64,000 nucleotides of DNA from Marivita sp051859345 (GTDB taxonomy: Bacteria; Pseudomonadota; Alphaproteobacteria; Rhodobacterales; Rhodobacteraceae): the NCBI RefSeq assembly GCF_051859345.1, contig NZ_JBHYFV010000009.1, positions 1 through 64,000 on the forward strand, given 5' to 3'. The notes under the pieces were generated by a model. That model searched no databases, had not been told where the DNA came from, and saw only the letters and a list, made by a program, of their open reading frames with translations. Numbering within the stretch: the stretch's first letter is position 1; the number at the start of each line of letters is the position of its first letter. Positions 29,117-38,932 of this stretch are shown piece after piece. A program made the position numbers and the translations under genes.

Positions 29117-30631
29117 TCAGTCGCGCCAGAGATCCGGCGTCAAAATGACCACCAGAGCCAGCATTTCCAAGCGCCCCATGATCATCGCGATGGCGGCAAT
29201 CACCTTGGCTCCGGGCGCCAGTTCGATCAGTGTCAGACGCCCCGCCTGCACCACCTCGACCAGCGGCCCGCAGTTCGACAGGCTTGCCACCGCCAATACC
29301 AGCGATTGCTCGAACGGGATGCCGAACGCGGCAAAGGCCACGGTTGTGCCAGCCAGCGTGATGGCGAAAATCATGAAGAACACCCAGGCGATGAACGCGC
29401 CTTCGCGCCGTGTGCGCCGGGACACCAGACCCGAGCGACCAACCGAGGACGGATGCACAAGGCGATCGACCTCGCGCATGCCGTTGACGATCAGCGCGAA
29501 CACCCGCAACAGCTTTACCCCACCCGCTGTGGTCGCCACGCCCCCCCCGATCAGTGCCAGACCCATCAGAATCAGCCCCGGCGTTTCAAGCCCGGACCAG
29601 GCCTGTGCATCCACCCAATCCACGCTGGCAAAGCCGTGGGTGGTCAGGAAGGACAGAACCGTAAACGCCGCCCCCCAGAACGCCCGAAACGCTGCGACAA
29701 AGTTGTTCTGATCACCCAGGTCGAGCGCTGCCACAAAATGGCGCAGCAAAAGCAGGACCGGAACCAGCAGCACGATGGACAGCCCAAGCCGGAATTCGGG
29801 ATCGTAAAACAGTCCCGCCTTCTGCGCGTTGCCGGTGTCTTGCGAAAACGTCATGCGAGACAGCGCGAACAACAGGAACACCGCCATGATCGCCTCTCCG
29901 GCGATACCGCTGCTTGCCCCGGAGGGACCGCCAACCGGCGAAATGCCCGACGTGGACATGACGCTCATGGCATGGGTGAGCGCCACAAATGGCGTGTCCC
30001 CGACCACCAGCAGCAACACCCAAAGCGCCAGCGTCAACAGTGTGTAGGACGGCACCAGCACAGCCGCGCTGCGCGCCAGTCGACTGGCCGGATTGGCAGT
30101 GTCGCGCCGCGCTGCCCCGGCCACGACGTCCTGTCCCGGCTCGCCCAGCGATGTCACTTCGAACCCGCCAAGGTTCAGCGGGGCCAGGATCGCCGCCGCC
30201 GCCACCCACATCAGCAGCCCCCCCATCCAGCCGACCTGCGCGCGCCACAGATGTTCGGCCATCGACAACCGCTCGGGCGGAAACAGCGGCATGCCCGTGG
30301 TCGACAGGCTCGACACCATTTCAAGATAGGCGTTGAGAAACGTTGTCGTCTGAAGCGACTCGTAGAACGGCACCGCCAGAATCGCGGGCAACAGAAGGAA
30401 ACTGCCCAACAGCGCAAGCAACTGGCGCATGGCGTTGCGGTTGTGCGGACGGTTGGCCAGCGCAAGCCCGATCAGCGAACACACGACCAGCCCGACCAGC
30501 CCGGAATAGAAGAACGCCCGCGCGTCCTGAAAGGCCTCGTTCCACAACGCCACGCTTGCCGGGACAATCATCGACGCCGAAGCAAGGGTTGTCAGAAGCA
30601 CCAACAGCGGCAGGCGATACAGAAGCGCCAT
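29117..30631 (-). CDS. trkH: Trk potassium transporter membrane subunit TrkH
   Basis: Potassium channel-like uptake subunit. The 504-residue product has repeated M1-P-M2 units; the four pore loops are visible as SSLSTTGMPLF, MSTSGISPVGG, TTHGFASVDW and SLSNCGPLVEV, each with the selectivity-filter glycine. It begins three bases after the trkA stop, so the two subunits are made together. Placement between trkA and hfq is part of the conserved ntr-trk-hfq block. Confidence 0.95.
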   Translation of the reverse strand: MALLYRLPLLVLLTTLASASMIVPASVALWNEAFQDARAFFYSGLVGLVVCSLIGLALANRPHNRNAMRQLLALLGSFLLLPAILAVPFYESLQTTTFLNAYLEMVSSLSTTGMPLFPPERLSMAEHLWRAQVGWMGGLLMWVAAAAILAPLNLGGFEVTSLGEPGQDVVAGAARRDTANPASRLARSAAVLVPSYTLLTLALWVLLLVVGDTPFVALTHAMSVMSTSGISPVGGPSGASSGIAGEAIMAVFLLFALSRMTFSQDTGNAQKAGLFYDPEFRLGLSIVLLVPVLLLLRHFVAALDLGDQNNFVAAFRAFWGAAFTVLSFLTTHGFASVDWVDAQAWSGLETPGLILMGLALIGGGVATTAGGVKLLRVFALIVNGMREVDRLVHPSSVGRSGLVSRRTRREGAFIAWVFFMIFAITLAGTTVAFAAFGIPFEQSLVLAVASLSNCGPLVEVVQAGRLTLIELAPGAKVIAAIAMIMGRLEMLALVVILTPDLWRD

Positions 30632-30634
30632 GAT

Positions 30635-32011
30635 TCAGAAGAAGTCGATCGAGACCTGAAGCAGGCGTTCGACCTCCGAAACATCCTTGGCCAGGGTGAA
30701 CAGCACCACCTGGTCACCTTCTTCGATCACCATCGCGCCGGTTGGACGCCGGACCTTGCCGCCCTTGCGCACGGCCCCCACGATCACCCCTTCCGGGAAG
30801 TCGATATCGCGCAGCTTTTGCCCCGCCATCGGTGAGGTGGAGAGCACTTCGGCTTCGATCACCTCGGCCTCGGCATCGCCGATCGAATAGACCGACCGCA
30901 CGCGGCCGTGGCGGAAATGGCGCAGGATCGAACTGACCGTGACCGAACGCGGGTTGATGTAGGCATCAATTCCCAACGGCTCCATCAGAGGTTCCAGTGT
31001 CGGATCGTTGATCAGCGCAATCGCCATCCGGCAGCCTTCGGATTTCGCCCGCACAGCCGCCAGCATGTTGGTCTTGTCGTCATCGGTGACACACAACACC
31101 GCATCCGCCCGTTCGATATTGGCTTCGGCCAGCAACGTCACATCAAGACCGTCGCCGTTCAGGACAATTGTCCGTTCCAATGCCTCGGCCGCGCGTTCGG
31201 CACTTCTGCGGTCGCGTTCGATCACCTTGACCCGGATCCGGTCGGCCCGCTCTTCAAGATGTTTGGCGACCATCAGGCCAACATTGCCGCCGCCGATGAT
31301 CACCACCCGTTCCTGTTTGCGGTGGGTCTTGCCGAAAATCTCGAGCGTGCGGCGCACGTCTTCGTTGTGCGCCATCACATAACAGGCGTCCCCGGCAAAG
31401 ATCTGGTCCCCGGATTCGGGCGCAAACAGCGTCCCTTCCCGTCGGATGCCGACCACGATGGTGCGCAATGTCGAAAACAGGTCCGTAAGCTGCTTCAGAG
31501 GCGTGTTGATGATCGGGCAATCGTCGTCGATGGTCAGCCCCATCAGCGCAGCCTCGCCATCCAGAAAGGTCTCCGTATCAAACGCAGCAGGCGCATTCAG
31601 CCGTTGCAGCGCCGCCTCGGCCACCTCCATCTCGGGGCTGATCACCACGTCGATGGGCATGTGATCGCGCCGGTAAAGGTCGGAATAGATCGCCGTCAGA
31701 TAGGATTTCGACCGCAGCCGCGCGATCTTGCGCGGGATCGAGAACACCGAATGCGCCACCTGGCAGGTCACCATGTTGACCTCGTCCGAATGCGTCGCCG
31801 CGATGATCATGTCCGCATCCCGCGCCCCCGCCTGGTCAAGCACATCCGGATAAGACGCAAACCCCGCGATCCCCTGCACATCCAGAGCATCGGTCGCCCG
31901 GCGCACCAGTTCGGGATTGCTGTCGACCACCGTGACGTCGTTTCGCTCCCCCGAAAGGTGCCGCGCGATCTGCCAACCGACCTGACCTGCTCCGCAGATG
32001 ATGACCTTCAT
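30635..32011 (-). CDS. trkA: Trk potassium transporter NAD-binding subunit TrkA
   Basis: Cytoplasmic regulatory ring of the Trk system, gating TrkH in response to nucleotide. The 458-residue product contains two RCK units, each with a Rossmann motif: IICGAGQVGWQIA at the start and IIGGGNVGLMVA near residue 235, each followed by a TrkA-C domain. Start and length match the family. It lies first in the trkA-trkH pair. No strong terminator is seen in the 162 bases upstream. Confidence 0.97.
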   Translation of the reverse strand: MKVIICGAGQVGWQIARHLSGERNDVTVVDSNPELVRRATDALDVQGIAGFASYPDVLDQAGARDADMIIAATHSDEVNMVTCQVAHSVFSIPRKIARLRSKSYLTAIYSDLYRRDHMPIDVVISPEMEVAEAALQRLNAPAAFDTETFLDGEAALMGLTIDDDCPIINTPLKQLTDLFSTLRTIVVGIRREGTLFAPESGDQIFAGDACYVMAHNEDVRRTLEIFGKTHRKQERVVIIGGGNVGLMVAKHLEERADRIRVKVIERDRRSAERAAEALERTIVLNGDGLDVTLLAEANIERADAVLCVTDDDKTNMLAAVRAKSEGCRMAIALINDPTLEPLMEPLGIDAYINPRSVTVSSILRHFRHGRVRSVYSIGDAEAEVIEAEVLSTSPMAGQKLRDIDFPEGVIVGAVRKGGKVRRPTGAMVIEEGDQVVLFTLAKDVSEVERLLQVSIDFF

Positions 32012-32173
32012 GTGCTTTGCCCGCGGACGGGCCCCTTGGCTATGGCGCAGGCTTCTGTTTGGCAGAGGTGGGGGGTGGGGTCAATTGGCGAGGGGATCAG
32101 CCGTGGACAGACCGCATGTGTTGACCACACCGGGTAAACATATCCTGACGCAAAAGCCCGCGAAGACACCAAC

Positions 32174-33442
32174 CTACCCCAAGGCGTCGGCACCGCGCCA
32201 GCTGGGCAGCACCATCTCCACCCAGGAACGCATTTCGTTCTTGCCGCTTCGAAGCACGCCACCGTGAAGCTCGGCAATCTTCTTGGCCAAGGGCAGTCCC
32301 AGGCCAAGGCCGCCACGCGCCCGGGTCATGACAGCCTCTCCGACCGCGAAAGGACGGTCGGATCGTTCAGCCTGACCTTGCGCAAGGCCGGGTCCCTCAT
32401 CGTAACATGTCAGGTGTAACGTCCTATCATCGCCCCGGGAAGCGACCAGTTCGATATGGCCTTCGCCATGTGTCGCGGCATTTGTCACCAATGACGACAA
32501 TGCCAATGACAGCTGTTCCCCGTCGCCCCGGATGGTCTGAGTGTCGCCTGCACATCGCTTTTGGACGTTGCGGTGCGATGCAGTCACGATGGGTTCAATG
32601 GGATGGACGACAGCGTCAAGAAGCCCGTCACACGAAAAGACCTCTTCCGCGAGAAAAAGTTCGCCATTCTGCAATTTGGAAAACCCGATGATATGCTCAA
32701 TCAACTTGTGCAGATGCTCGCCCGAGGCGGTAATCGCCGAAATCGACCTGTCAGTGAACTTACCTGCAAGGTCGGCATCCATTTCCAACTCACCGGAAAG
32801 ATGTGCCTTCAAAAGCCGCGCATTCCCCAAAAGCACTGTCAAAGGTGTACGAAACTCGTGCCCGACCAGCGCCAGAAACTCTTGCTGCGCTTCTGAAGCG
32901 ATCTGATAGCGTTTGCTTTGATTTCCGCCGGTTCGATCCGCGTGCTTTTGTTCAAGATGTGTCACGACCTCATCGGCAAAGGATTGCAGTTTGCGGATCG
33001 CTTCCTCGGAGGGCGCTTCATGCGGTGTGACGTCGATTGCACAGACGCTGCCCACACGAAATCCCGAGCTTAGAATGATAGGCGCACCGATATAGAAGCG
33101 GATCTTGGGTTCCAGCGCGACGGCGGGATGATATTTCAGCTCGGGATGTTCAAGCGTGTCCGGCAAGACCAGCGGCTGCTCGGACATGATCGCCCGCGAA
33201 CAGATCGAGTAATCGCGCGGCGTGGAGTCCAAGTCGACACCGGTTTTCGCCAAGAACCACTGGTGATCCGACTCCACAACCGAAACAAGCGCGGCAGGCG
33301 TTTCGAAAATGTCCGAGACACGCTCAACGATGCGCTGCACAAAGTCATCGGTCCGCCGTTCCGAACCAATCACCTCGCGAATTTCTTTCAGCCGCGCGTG
33401 TTCGTTGATTGCAAACGGGAATGCTATGTTCGACCGATCCAT
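32174..33442 (-). CDS. GAF-domain sensor histidine kinase (orphan)
   Basis: A 422-residue soluble histidine kinase. An N-terminal GAF domain (about residues 20-165) contains DHQWFLAKTGVDLDSTPRD, a signature of cytoplasmic GAF kinases. HisKA has the phospho-acceptor in LVGHEFRTPLTVLL (His195), and HATPase motifs are ALSSLVTNAATHG and ARGGLGLGLPLAKK. No membrane segment and no response regulator are next to it. It interrupts the usual ntrX-trkA order. The ATG at 33442 is preferred over one eight codons upstream by family fit only. Confidence 0.88.
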   Translation of the reverse strand: MDRSNIAFPFAINEHARLKEIREVIGSERRTDDFVQRIVERVSDIFETPAALVSVVESDHQWFLAKTGVDLDSTPRDYSICSRAIMSEQPLVLPDTLEHPELKYHPAVALEPKIRFYIGAPIILSSGFRVGSVCAIDVTPHEAPSEEAIRKLQSFADEVVTHLEQKHADRTGGNQSKRYQIASEAQQEFLALVGHEFRTPLTVLLGNARLLKAHLSGELEMDADLAGKFTDRSISAITASGEHLHKLIEHIIGFSKLQNGELFLAEEVFSCDGLLDAVVHPIEPIVTASHRNVQKRCAGDTQTIRGDGEQLSLALSSLVTNAATHGEGHIELVASRGDDRTLHLTCYDEGPGLAQGQAERSDRPFAVGEAVMTRARGGLGLGLPLAKKIAELHGGVLRSGKNEMRSWVEMVLPSWRGADALG

Positions 33443-33685
33443 TGTGTAGCCCCTTTTTCGTTGCAATCGAAATCGACGCTGACCACTTATTGTTCACTTC
33501 AGGTTCGAAGCGCCCATTCCAGTTCATCTTGTGAATACCAAAGCCATTTTATCAAATTAACGTGTCCGCCGCAAAAACTGTTCCGAGGGACTACTAATTT
33601 CGATCCCAGGCATCGTGAAATCACGCACCTTACCCTCAAATCCCCCAACGTTAACAAACCCTTAATAGGTCCACTCCGGACCCAA

Positions 33686-33703
33686 TGTTTCGCGCGCGAA
33701 ACA
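33686..33703. repeat. Perfect 18-nt palindrome downstream of ntrX
   Basis: TGTTTCGCG followed by its exact complement CGCGAAACA, 25 bases past the ntrX stop on the minus strand. A small GGTCC/GGACC hairpin lies next to it. There is no T-run, so it may be a factor-dependent terminator or a protein site. The surrounding 285-base gap between the kinase start and the ntrX end is AT-rich and holds no gene that I can support. Confidence 0.6.
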
Positions 33704-33728
33704 ATAGGGCCAGAACGGACCTACCCGA

Positions 33729-35144
33729 TCAGGACGCCTCTTCCACCTCATCCTCAAGGTACGCCACCCGACTGCCCGCCTTGGAGCTGGTGACCACCCC
33801 GAGCGACTTCAGCTTGCGGTGCAAGGCGCTGCGCTCCATGCCGACAAAACTTGCCGTGCGGCTGATATTGCCGCCAAAGCGGTTGATCTGGGTCAGCAGG
33901 TATTCCCGTTCGAACGCCTCGCGGGCCTCGCGCAGGGGCATCGTGGCAAGGGTGCCGGACAGCACCACCCGGCCCTCTTCGTCCTCGGCCTGTGCATTGT
34001 CCTGCGGCAGTTCGCGCGCGGCGATGTCGCCGGTGCCGTCGCCCAGGATCAGCACCCGTTCGATCAGGTTCTTGAGTTGGCGCACGTTGCCCGGCCACAC
34101 CATCGTCTGCAACAGCGCCACCGCATCCGGGCTCAGCCCGCGCTTGGGAAGGCCCTGCGTCTGGTTGAACAGGTCGATGAAATGCCCCGCCAGCATCGGG
34201 ATGTCCTCGCGCCGGTCCTCAAGACTTGGAACGGAAATCGGCACCACGTTGAGCCGGTGATAGAGTTCCTCGCGAAACATCCCCGCCGCGATCTCGTTCT
34301 GCAAATCACGGTTTGTCGATGACACAACCCGCAAATCCACCCGCACCTTATCCGTGCCGCCAACCCGCTGAAACTGCTGGTCCACCAGCACGCGCAGGAT
34401 CTTGGACTGGGTGCCCAGCGGCATGTCCGCCACCTCGTCGAAATAGATCACCCCACCATGCGCTTGTTCAAGCAAGCCGGGTTCCACACCGCGTTCCGGC
34501 GTTTCGCGGCCGAACAGCACCTCTTCCATCGTCTCGGGTGCAACACCGGCACAGTTCACCGTCACAAACGGCGCGCTGGCGCGGTTGGAATGGGCGTGGA
34601 TATAGCGCGCTGCCACTTCCTTGCCGCTGCCTGCGGGACCGGACAAGAGCACCCGGCCGTTGGATTTTGTCACCTTGTCGAGGTTCGACAGCAGGCCGCG
34701 ATACGACGCGCATTCACCCACCATCTGCGCCACGTCGGTTTCCCGGCGTTTGAGTTTCTGGTTCTCACGACGCAGTCGACTGGTTTCCATCGCCCGGCGA
34801 ATGACGACCAGCAACTGGTCGATATTAAAGGGTTTTTCGATGAAATCATACGCGCCCTGCTTGATCGCAGCGACCGCGATTTCGATATTGCCATGGCCCG
34901 ATATGATCACCACCGGCACATCCGGATTGTCTCGTTTGACGGTCTTGAGAATGTCGATCCCGTCCATCTTGCTGTCTTTCAACCAGATATCGAGGATCAG
35001 AAGCGCCGGTTCCTCGGCGTTGATCTCGGTCATGGCCTCTGACGAGTTACCGGCAAGCCTGGTGGTGTATCCTTCATCCTCAAGGATATCCCCGATCAAT
35101 TCACGGATGTCGCGCTCGTCGTCTACAATCAAAATATCGCTCAT
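33729..35144 (-). CDS. ntrX: Nitrogen regulation response regulator NtrX
   Basis: Response regulator of the NtrYX system. The 471-residue product has a receiver domain (phospho-acceptor Asp52 in LILDIWLKDSKMDG), an AAA+ domain with Walker A SGPAGSGKE, and a C-terminal Fis-like helix-turn-helix (NISRTASFVGMERSALHRKL). The loop that should hold GAFTGA reads LFGRETPERGVEPGLLEQA, so the sigma-54 contact motif is missing. The ATG (MSDILIVDDE) is 26 bases after the ntrY stop. Confidence 0.95.
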   Translation of the reverse strand: MSDILIVDDERDIRELIGDILEDEGYTTRLAGNSSEAMTEINAEEPALLILDIWLKDSKMDGIDILKTVKRDNPDVPVVIISGHGNIEIAVAAIKQGAYDFIEKPFNIDQLLVVIRRAMETSRLRRENQKLKRRETDVAQMVGECASYRGLLSNLDKVTKSNGRVLLSGPAGSGKEVAARYIHAHSNRASAPFVTVNCAGVAPETMEEVLFGRETPERGVEPGLLEQAHGGVIYFDEVADMPLGTQSKILRVLVDQQFQRVGGTDKVRVDLRVVSSTNRDLQNEIAAGMFREELYHRLNVVPISVPSLEDRREDIPMLAGHFIDLFNQTQGLPKRGLSPDAVALLQTMVWPGNVRQLKNLIERVLILGDGTGDIAARELPQDNAQAEDEEGRVVLSGTLATMPLREAREAFEREYLLTQINRFGGNISRTASFVGMERSALHRKLKSLGVVTSSKAGSRVAYLEDEVEEAS

Positions 35145-35170
35145 GGCCTCACTCTCATGTCCTTTAATCG

Positions 35171-37525
35171 TCACATCTTGAATTCTGTGTCAGCCGGTCT
35201 TGTGTCGGCCTTGGTCGTACTGTCCTGTATGTCCCCGTCGACCAAAACGGGCAGCCGAACCACCGCCATTGCGCCGCGACGGCCCGTGTCATCGAAGGGC
35301 GCGGCGTGCTCCAGAGTCAGCGTTCCGCCGTGTTCTTCGATGATCTTTTTCACGATCGGCAGGCCAAGTCCTGTGCCTTTCTCGCGTGTCGTGACGTAAG
35401 GCTCAAAAAGCCGCGTCGGATCTTCGGGGAGTCCGATGCCGTTGTCCGAAATCCGGATTTCAGCGACGGACTCATGCCGTTCACAGGTCACACGGATCTC
35501 TGGAACGACCGGAATATCAGAGCCTGTTTCTCTATAACTTTCAATTGCTTCTCCGGCGTTCTTCACCAGATTTGTAAGGGCTTGCCCAATCATGGTGGCA
35601 TCGACTTCGGCCGGGATGTCATAGGTCGGCATGTCGGTCACAATCTGCACATCGGGTTGCCCCGCTTCCTGAAGCAGGATGACGCTGCGCAGGATGTCGA
35701 CCACATCTTCTGGCTTGCGATCCGGTTCCGGCATCCGCGCGAATTTTGAAAACTCATCAACAATGCGTCGCAAGTCATTGGTTTGGCGTACAATCACTTC
35801 GGTGAGCTGCTCGAGGTTATTGGCATCAACCTCGGACAGTTGCTTGCGAAACTTGCGCCGGATGCGTTCGGCAGAAAGCTGGATCGGCGTCAGCGGATTC
35901 TTGATCTCATGTGCAATGCGCCGCGCGACGTCGCCCCAGGCGGCCATGCGCTGAGCGCTGACCAGATCGGTCACATCGTCAAAAGCCACCACATACCCCT
36001 CAAGTCCCCCGTCTTCGCGACGGCGCGTGGAAAGGCGCACCAGAAGATTTTCCAACTGGCCTTCTCGGCTGACCTTGATTTCCTCCTGCGCGGTTTCGAT
36101 GGCCTGTTCGCGCAGACGATCGAACAGCGGGCCGAACTCTGGCACGGCCATCGTGATCTCAACGCTGCGCTGGTTTTCCTCCCATCCGAGCAGGCGTTCG
36201 GCAGACCGGTTCACAAAGGTCACACGCCCATCCGCGTCCAGTCCGACCACGCCCGATGTGACCGAGGTCAGAACCGAGTCAAACAACCGCTGGCGGCGTT
36301 CGATCTGGCGGGTGTTGTCGAGCAGCGTTTCGCGCTGGCCCTTGAGCTGCCGGGTCATCTGGTTGAAATACCGTCCCAGCATGGCGATTTCGTCGTCGCC
36401 GTCCTCTTCGAGAACCTTCACATCCAGATCGCCCGAACCAACGCGCTGTGCCGCACCTGTCAGGCGGCCCACCGGACGGCTGAGACGTTCGGCGAACCAC
36501 AGGCCCAACCAGATCGCCGCAAGGATCAGCAGGAACGCAAACCCAAGGTAAAGCAGTGCAAAGTCAAAAAGCACGCGGCCCCGATCGTTTTCCTGTTGCT
36601 GGTAAAACCGTGCGGTTTCCTGGGTGTCATCCAGCAGGTTGAGGATCTGGCCATCGACATCCCGGGTGATGAACAGATAGCGATCGGTGAAGGCCTGCAA
36701 CGGGATCATCGCGCGAAGTTCGTTGTTATCCCAGTCCTGAACAAGCGCGATGCCCGCGTCATTCGCCTCATCAAAGACATCCGGGGTTGGGCGTTCGTAG
36801 TCGAACAGGTACGACCCTTCACCACGTGCCCGAATTTCACCTGCGCCATCAATGACATACGCCTCGCGCAAGCCGCGCTGGATCTGCGCCTGTCCCTGGC
36901 TGAGCGCCTGGCGCAATTCGCCGTCATCCATGATGAAGGTGGCCCGGCGATTGGCATCCAGAAACGCCCCGAGCGCGCGCGCGTCCTGTGACAGGCCTTC
37001 GCGGTGTTCCTGTTCATAAGCTTCGGCAGCGGACAAGGACGCCCCGACCACGTTGCGCACCCGTTCGGAAAACCAGGTTTCCAAACCGATATTGATGGTC
37101 AGAACGGCAAAGACAGCGACCGTGATGGTCGGCAACAGCGCCATCAGGGCAAAAGCGCCCGTCAGCCGCAGGTGCAGACGCGATCCGGCGGATTTGGCAC
37201 GGCGCGCGGAAATGAGGTTGGCCACCCGACGCAACACAAGCGCCGCCAGAAGCAGCATGTAGATCAGGTCGGCCAGCAGCACCAGACGCAGGTTGAACTG
37301 CGCGCCGGTGCCGGTGTCGAGCGGCCCCAGAACAAGGATGGTGGCGACAGCAAGAATTGGCCCAAGAAGCACAAGCCCAAGGGTCACGGCATTCTGGTAG
37401 CGTCGTTGCCGACGCATCCGGCTCAGCCGGGTCCAATTCAATGAGCGTGCCCAGGTGGCCACAGCCAACCCCCGCCTTGATGTGCCGCGCAGCCCGGCCA
37501 CCGCTATATTTTGTGGTCTCGGCAC
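35171..37525 (-). CDS. ntrY: Nitrogen regulation sensor histidine kinase NtrY
   Basis: Membrane sensor kinase for NtrX, linked to nitrogen and redox control. The 784-residue product has N-terminal membrane helices, a periplasmic part, another helix followed by HAMP (ERLSRPVGRLTGAAQRVGSG), a PAS domain (SGVVGLDADGRVTFVNRSAE), HisKA with HEIKNPLTPIQLSAERI, and HATPase ending GTGLGLPIVKKI. The GTG start is uncertain; an ATG at 37417 would give a protein beginning nine residues before the first helix. It lies 36 bases downstream of ntrC. Confidence 0.94.
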   Translation of the reverse strand: MPRPQNIAVAGLRGTSRRGLAVATWARSLNWTRLSRMRRQRRYQNAVTLGLVLLGPILAVATILVLGPLDTGTGAQFNLRLVLLADLIYMLLLAALVLRRVANLISARRAKSAGSRLHLRLTGAFALMALLPTITVAVFAVLTINIGLETWFSERVRNVVGASLSAAEAYEQEHREGLSQDARALGAFLDANRRATFIMDDGELRQALSQGQAQIQRGLREAYVIDGAGEIRARGEGSYLFDYERPTPDVFDEANDAGIALVQDWDNNELRAMIPLQAFTDRYLFITRDVDGQILNLLDDTQETARFYQQQENDRGRVLFDFALLYLGFAFLLILAAIWLGLWFAERLSRPVGRLTGAAQRVGSGDLDVKVLEEDGDDEIAMLGRYFNQMTRQLKGQRETLLDNTRQIERRQRLFDSVLTSVTSGVVGLDADGRVTFVNRSAERLLGWEENQRSVEITMAVPEFGPLFDRLREQAIETAQEEIKVSREGQLENLLVRLSTRRREDGGLEGYVVAFDDVTDLVSAQRMAAWGDVARRIAHEIKNPLTPIQLSAERIRRKFRKQLSEVDANNLEQLTEVIVRQTNDLRRIVDEFSKFARMPEPDRKPEDVVDILRSVILLQEAGQPDVQIVTDMPTYDIPAEVDATMIGQALTNLVKNAGEAIESYRETGSDIPVVPEIRVTCERHESVAEIRISDNGIGLPEDPTRLFEPYVTTREKGTGLGLPIVKKIIEEHGGTLTLEHAAPFDDTGRRGAMAVVRLPVLVDGDIQDSTTKADTRPADTEFKM

Positions 37526-37561
37526 ACTGCGTCACCGCCGAACCACTATTATGTGGCAGTT

Positions 37562-38932
37562 TTACATCAATTTGCGGCGCCGTGTCACCTGAATATCGAG
37601 GTCTGTGATCTTCTTTCTGAGCGTATTTCGATTAATTCCAAGCAAATCAGCGCATTTTGCCTGATTTCCGCCGGTCGCCTCGAGGGCGATCTCGATCAGC
37701 GGCGCTTCGATCTCGCGCAGGATTCGCGGATAGAGCCCCGGCGGCGGAAGCATTGTTCCGTGCAGATCGAAGTATCTGCGCAAGTGGCGAGCCACCGACG
37801 CGCTGAGTTTTTCGCTATCACCGCCGCGCAGGACCGGGCCGGTGTCGGGCTGGTTGCCCAACACGTTTTCCACTTCGGCGCGGGTGATTTCATCGGCGCG
37901 AGACGTCAGGCTGAGACGACGCACAACGTTTTCAAGCTGGCGCACATTGCCCGGCCAGCTATAGGCGCGGAACAGGTCGGCGGCGTCTTCGGACAGCCAC
38001 CGCTTGGCCCCGCCATCCCGTTCGGCGCGGATCAGGAAGTGATCGCTGAGCAGGGCAATGTCGTCGACCCGTTCGCGCAAGGAGGGCACCGCGATGGTTG
38101 CGCCGCTGATGCGGTAATACAGATCTTCGCGCACACCGCTGTTTGAAATGCCCTGCCCCGGATCGGTTTGGCTTGTCGCGATGAAGCGCGGAACATTGTC
38201 GCCGGGACCATCCATCATGCGCACGATGCGGGCCTGCACTTCGTCGGGGACATCGGCCAGTTCGTCGATCAGGAGCGTCCCGCCCCGCACCCGTGCGAGA
38301 ATTCGCGCCGGGCCTTCGATATCCGACAGATCGCTTCCCGTGACGGTCACGAATGGCAGGGAGCGGCGGTCCGAGAAGTCGTGCAAGGCGCGCGCGATGA
38401 GGGATTTGCCGGTCCCGGATTCACCACAGATCAACACCGGCAGATCGGTGTTCATCACTTTGGCGACCAACCGGTACAGCGCCTGCATCGCCGGGGTTTT
38501 GCCGATCAGCGGCAAATCATCCGGGGCATCCGTCGGGGTGACATCGCTGACCGGGCGCGGCGTGCGCATTCTTGCGTCCAGCGCCTTGGCGGTGCGCTTC
38601 ATCAGGTCGGGCAGATCGAAAGGCTTGGGCAGGTAATCATACGCCTCGGCCTCGGCAGCCTGAATCGCGGTCATGATGGTGTTCTGCGCCGAAATCACGA
38701 TCACCGGCAGATCGGGGCGATCCTGCGAAATCTTTGGCAGCATCTCGAGCCCGTTGCCATCGGGCATGACCACGTCCGAGATCACGACATCGCCTTTGCC
38801 CTCGGCGACCCAGCGCATCAGCGTGGTGAGCGAGGACGTGGCATGCACCTTGCATCCTGCCCGAGTCAAAGCCTGGGTGAGAACCGTGCGGATCGTGCGG
38901 TCGTCATCGGCTACAAGTACCGTGCCATCCAT
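37562..38932 (-). CDS. ntrC: Nitrogen regulation protein NtrC (sigma-70 type)
   Basis: Response regulator that activates nitrogen-assimilation genes. The 456-residue product has a receiver domain (Asp53 in VVISDVVMPDGNG), an AAA+ domain with Walker A GESGTGKS and a Fis-type C-terminus (GGNQAKCADLLGINRNTLRK). The GAFTGA loop is absent: TGSDLSDIEGPARILARVRG runs straight to Walker B. Rhodobacter capsulatus NtrC is known to lack this motif and to work with sigma-70 polymerase. The ATG overlaps the ntrB stop by one base. Confidence 0.96.
   Translation of the reverse strand: MDGTVLVADDDRTIRTVLTQALTRAGCKVHATSSLTTLMRWVAEGKGDVVISDVVMPDGNGLEMLPKISQDRPDLPVIVISAQNTIMTAIQAAEAEAYDYLPKPFDLPDLMKRTAKALDARMRTPRPVSDVTPTDAPDDLPLIGKTPAMQALYRLVAKVMNTDLPVLICGESGTGKSLIARALHDFSDRRSLPFVTVTGSDLSDIEGPARILARVRGGTLLIDELADVPDEVQARIVRMMDGPGDNVPRFIATSQTDPGQGISNSGVREDLYYRISGATIAVPSLRERVDDIALLSDHFLIRAERDGGAKRWLSEDAADLFRAYSWPGNVRQLENVVRRLSLTSRADEITRAEVENVLGNQPDTGPVLRGGDSEKLSASVARHLRRYFDLHGTMLPPPGLYPRILREIEAPLIEIALEATGGNQAKCADLLGINRNTLRKKITDLDIQVTRRRKLM

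Noticed and set aside
29051..30835. Plus-strand open frame of 594 codons across trkH
   Set aside because: Antisense shadow of trkH; composition is the Arg/Gln/His-rich type produced by reading GC-rich genes backwards.
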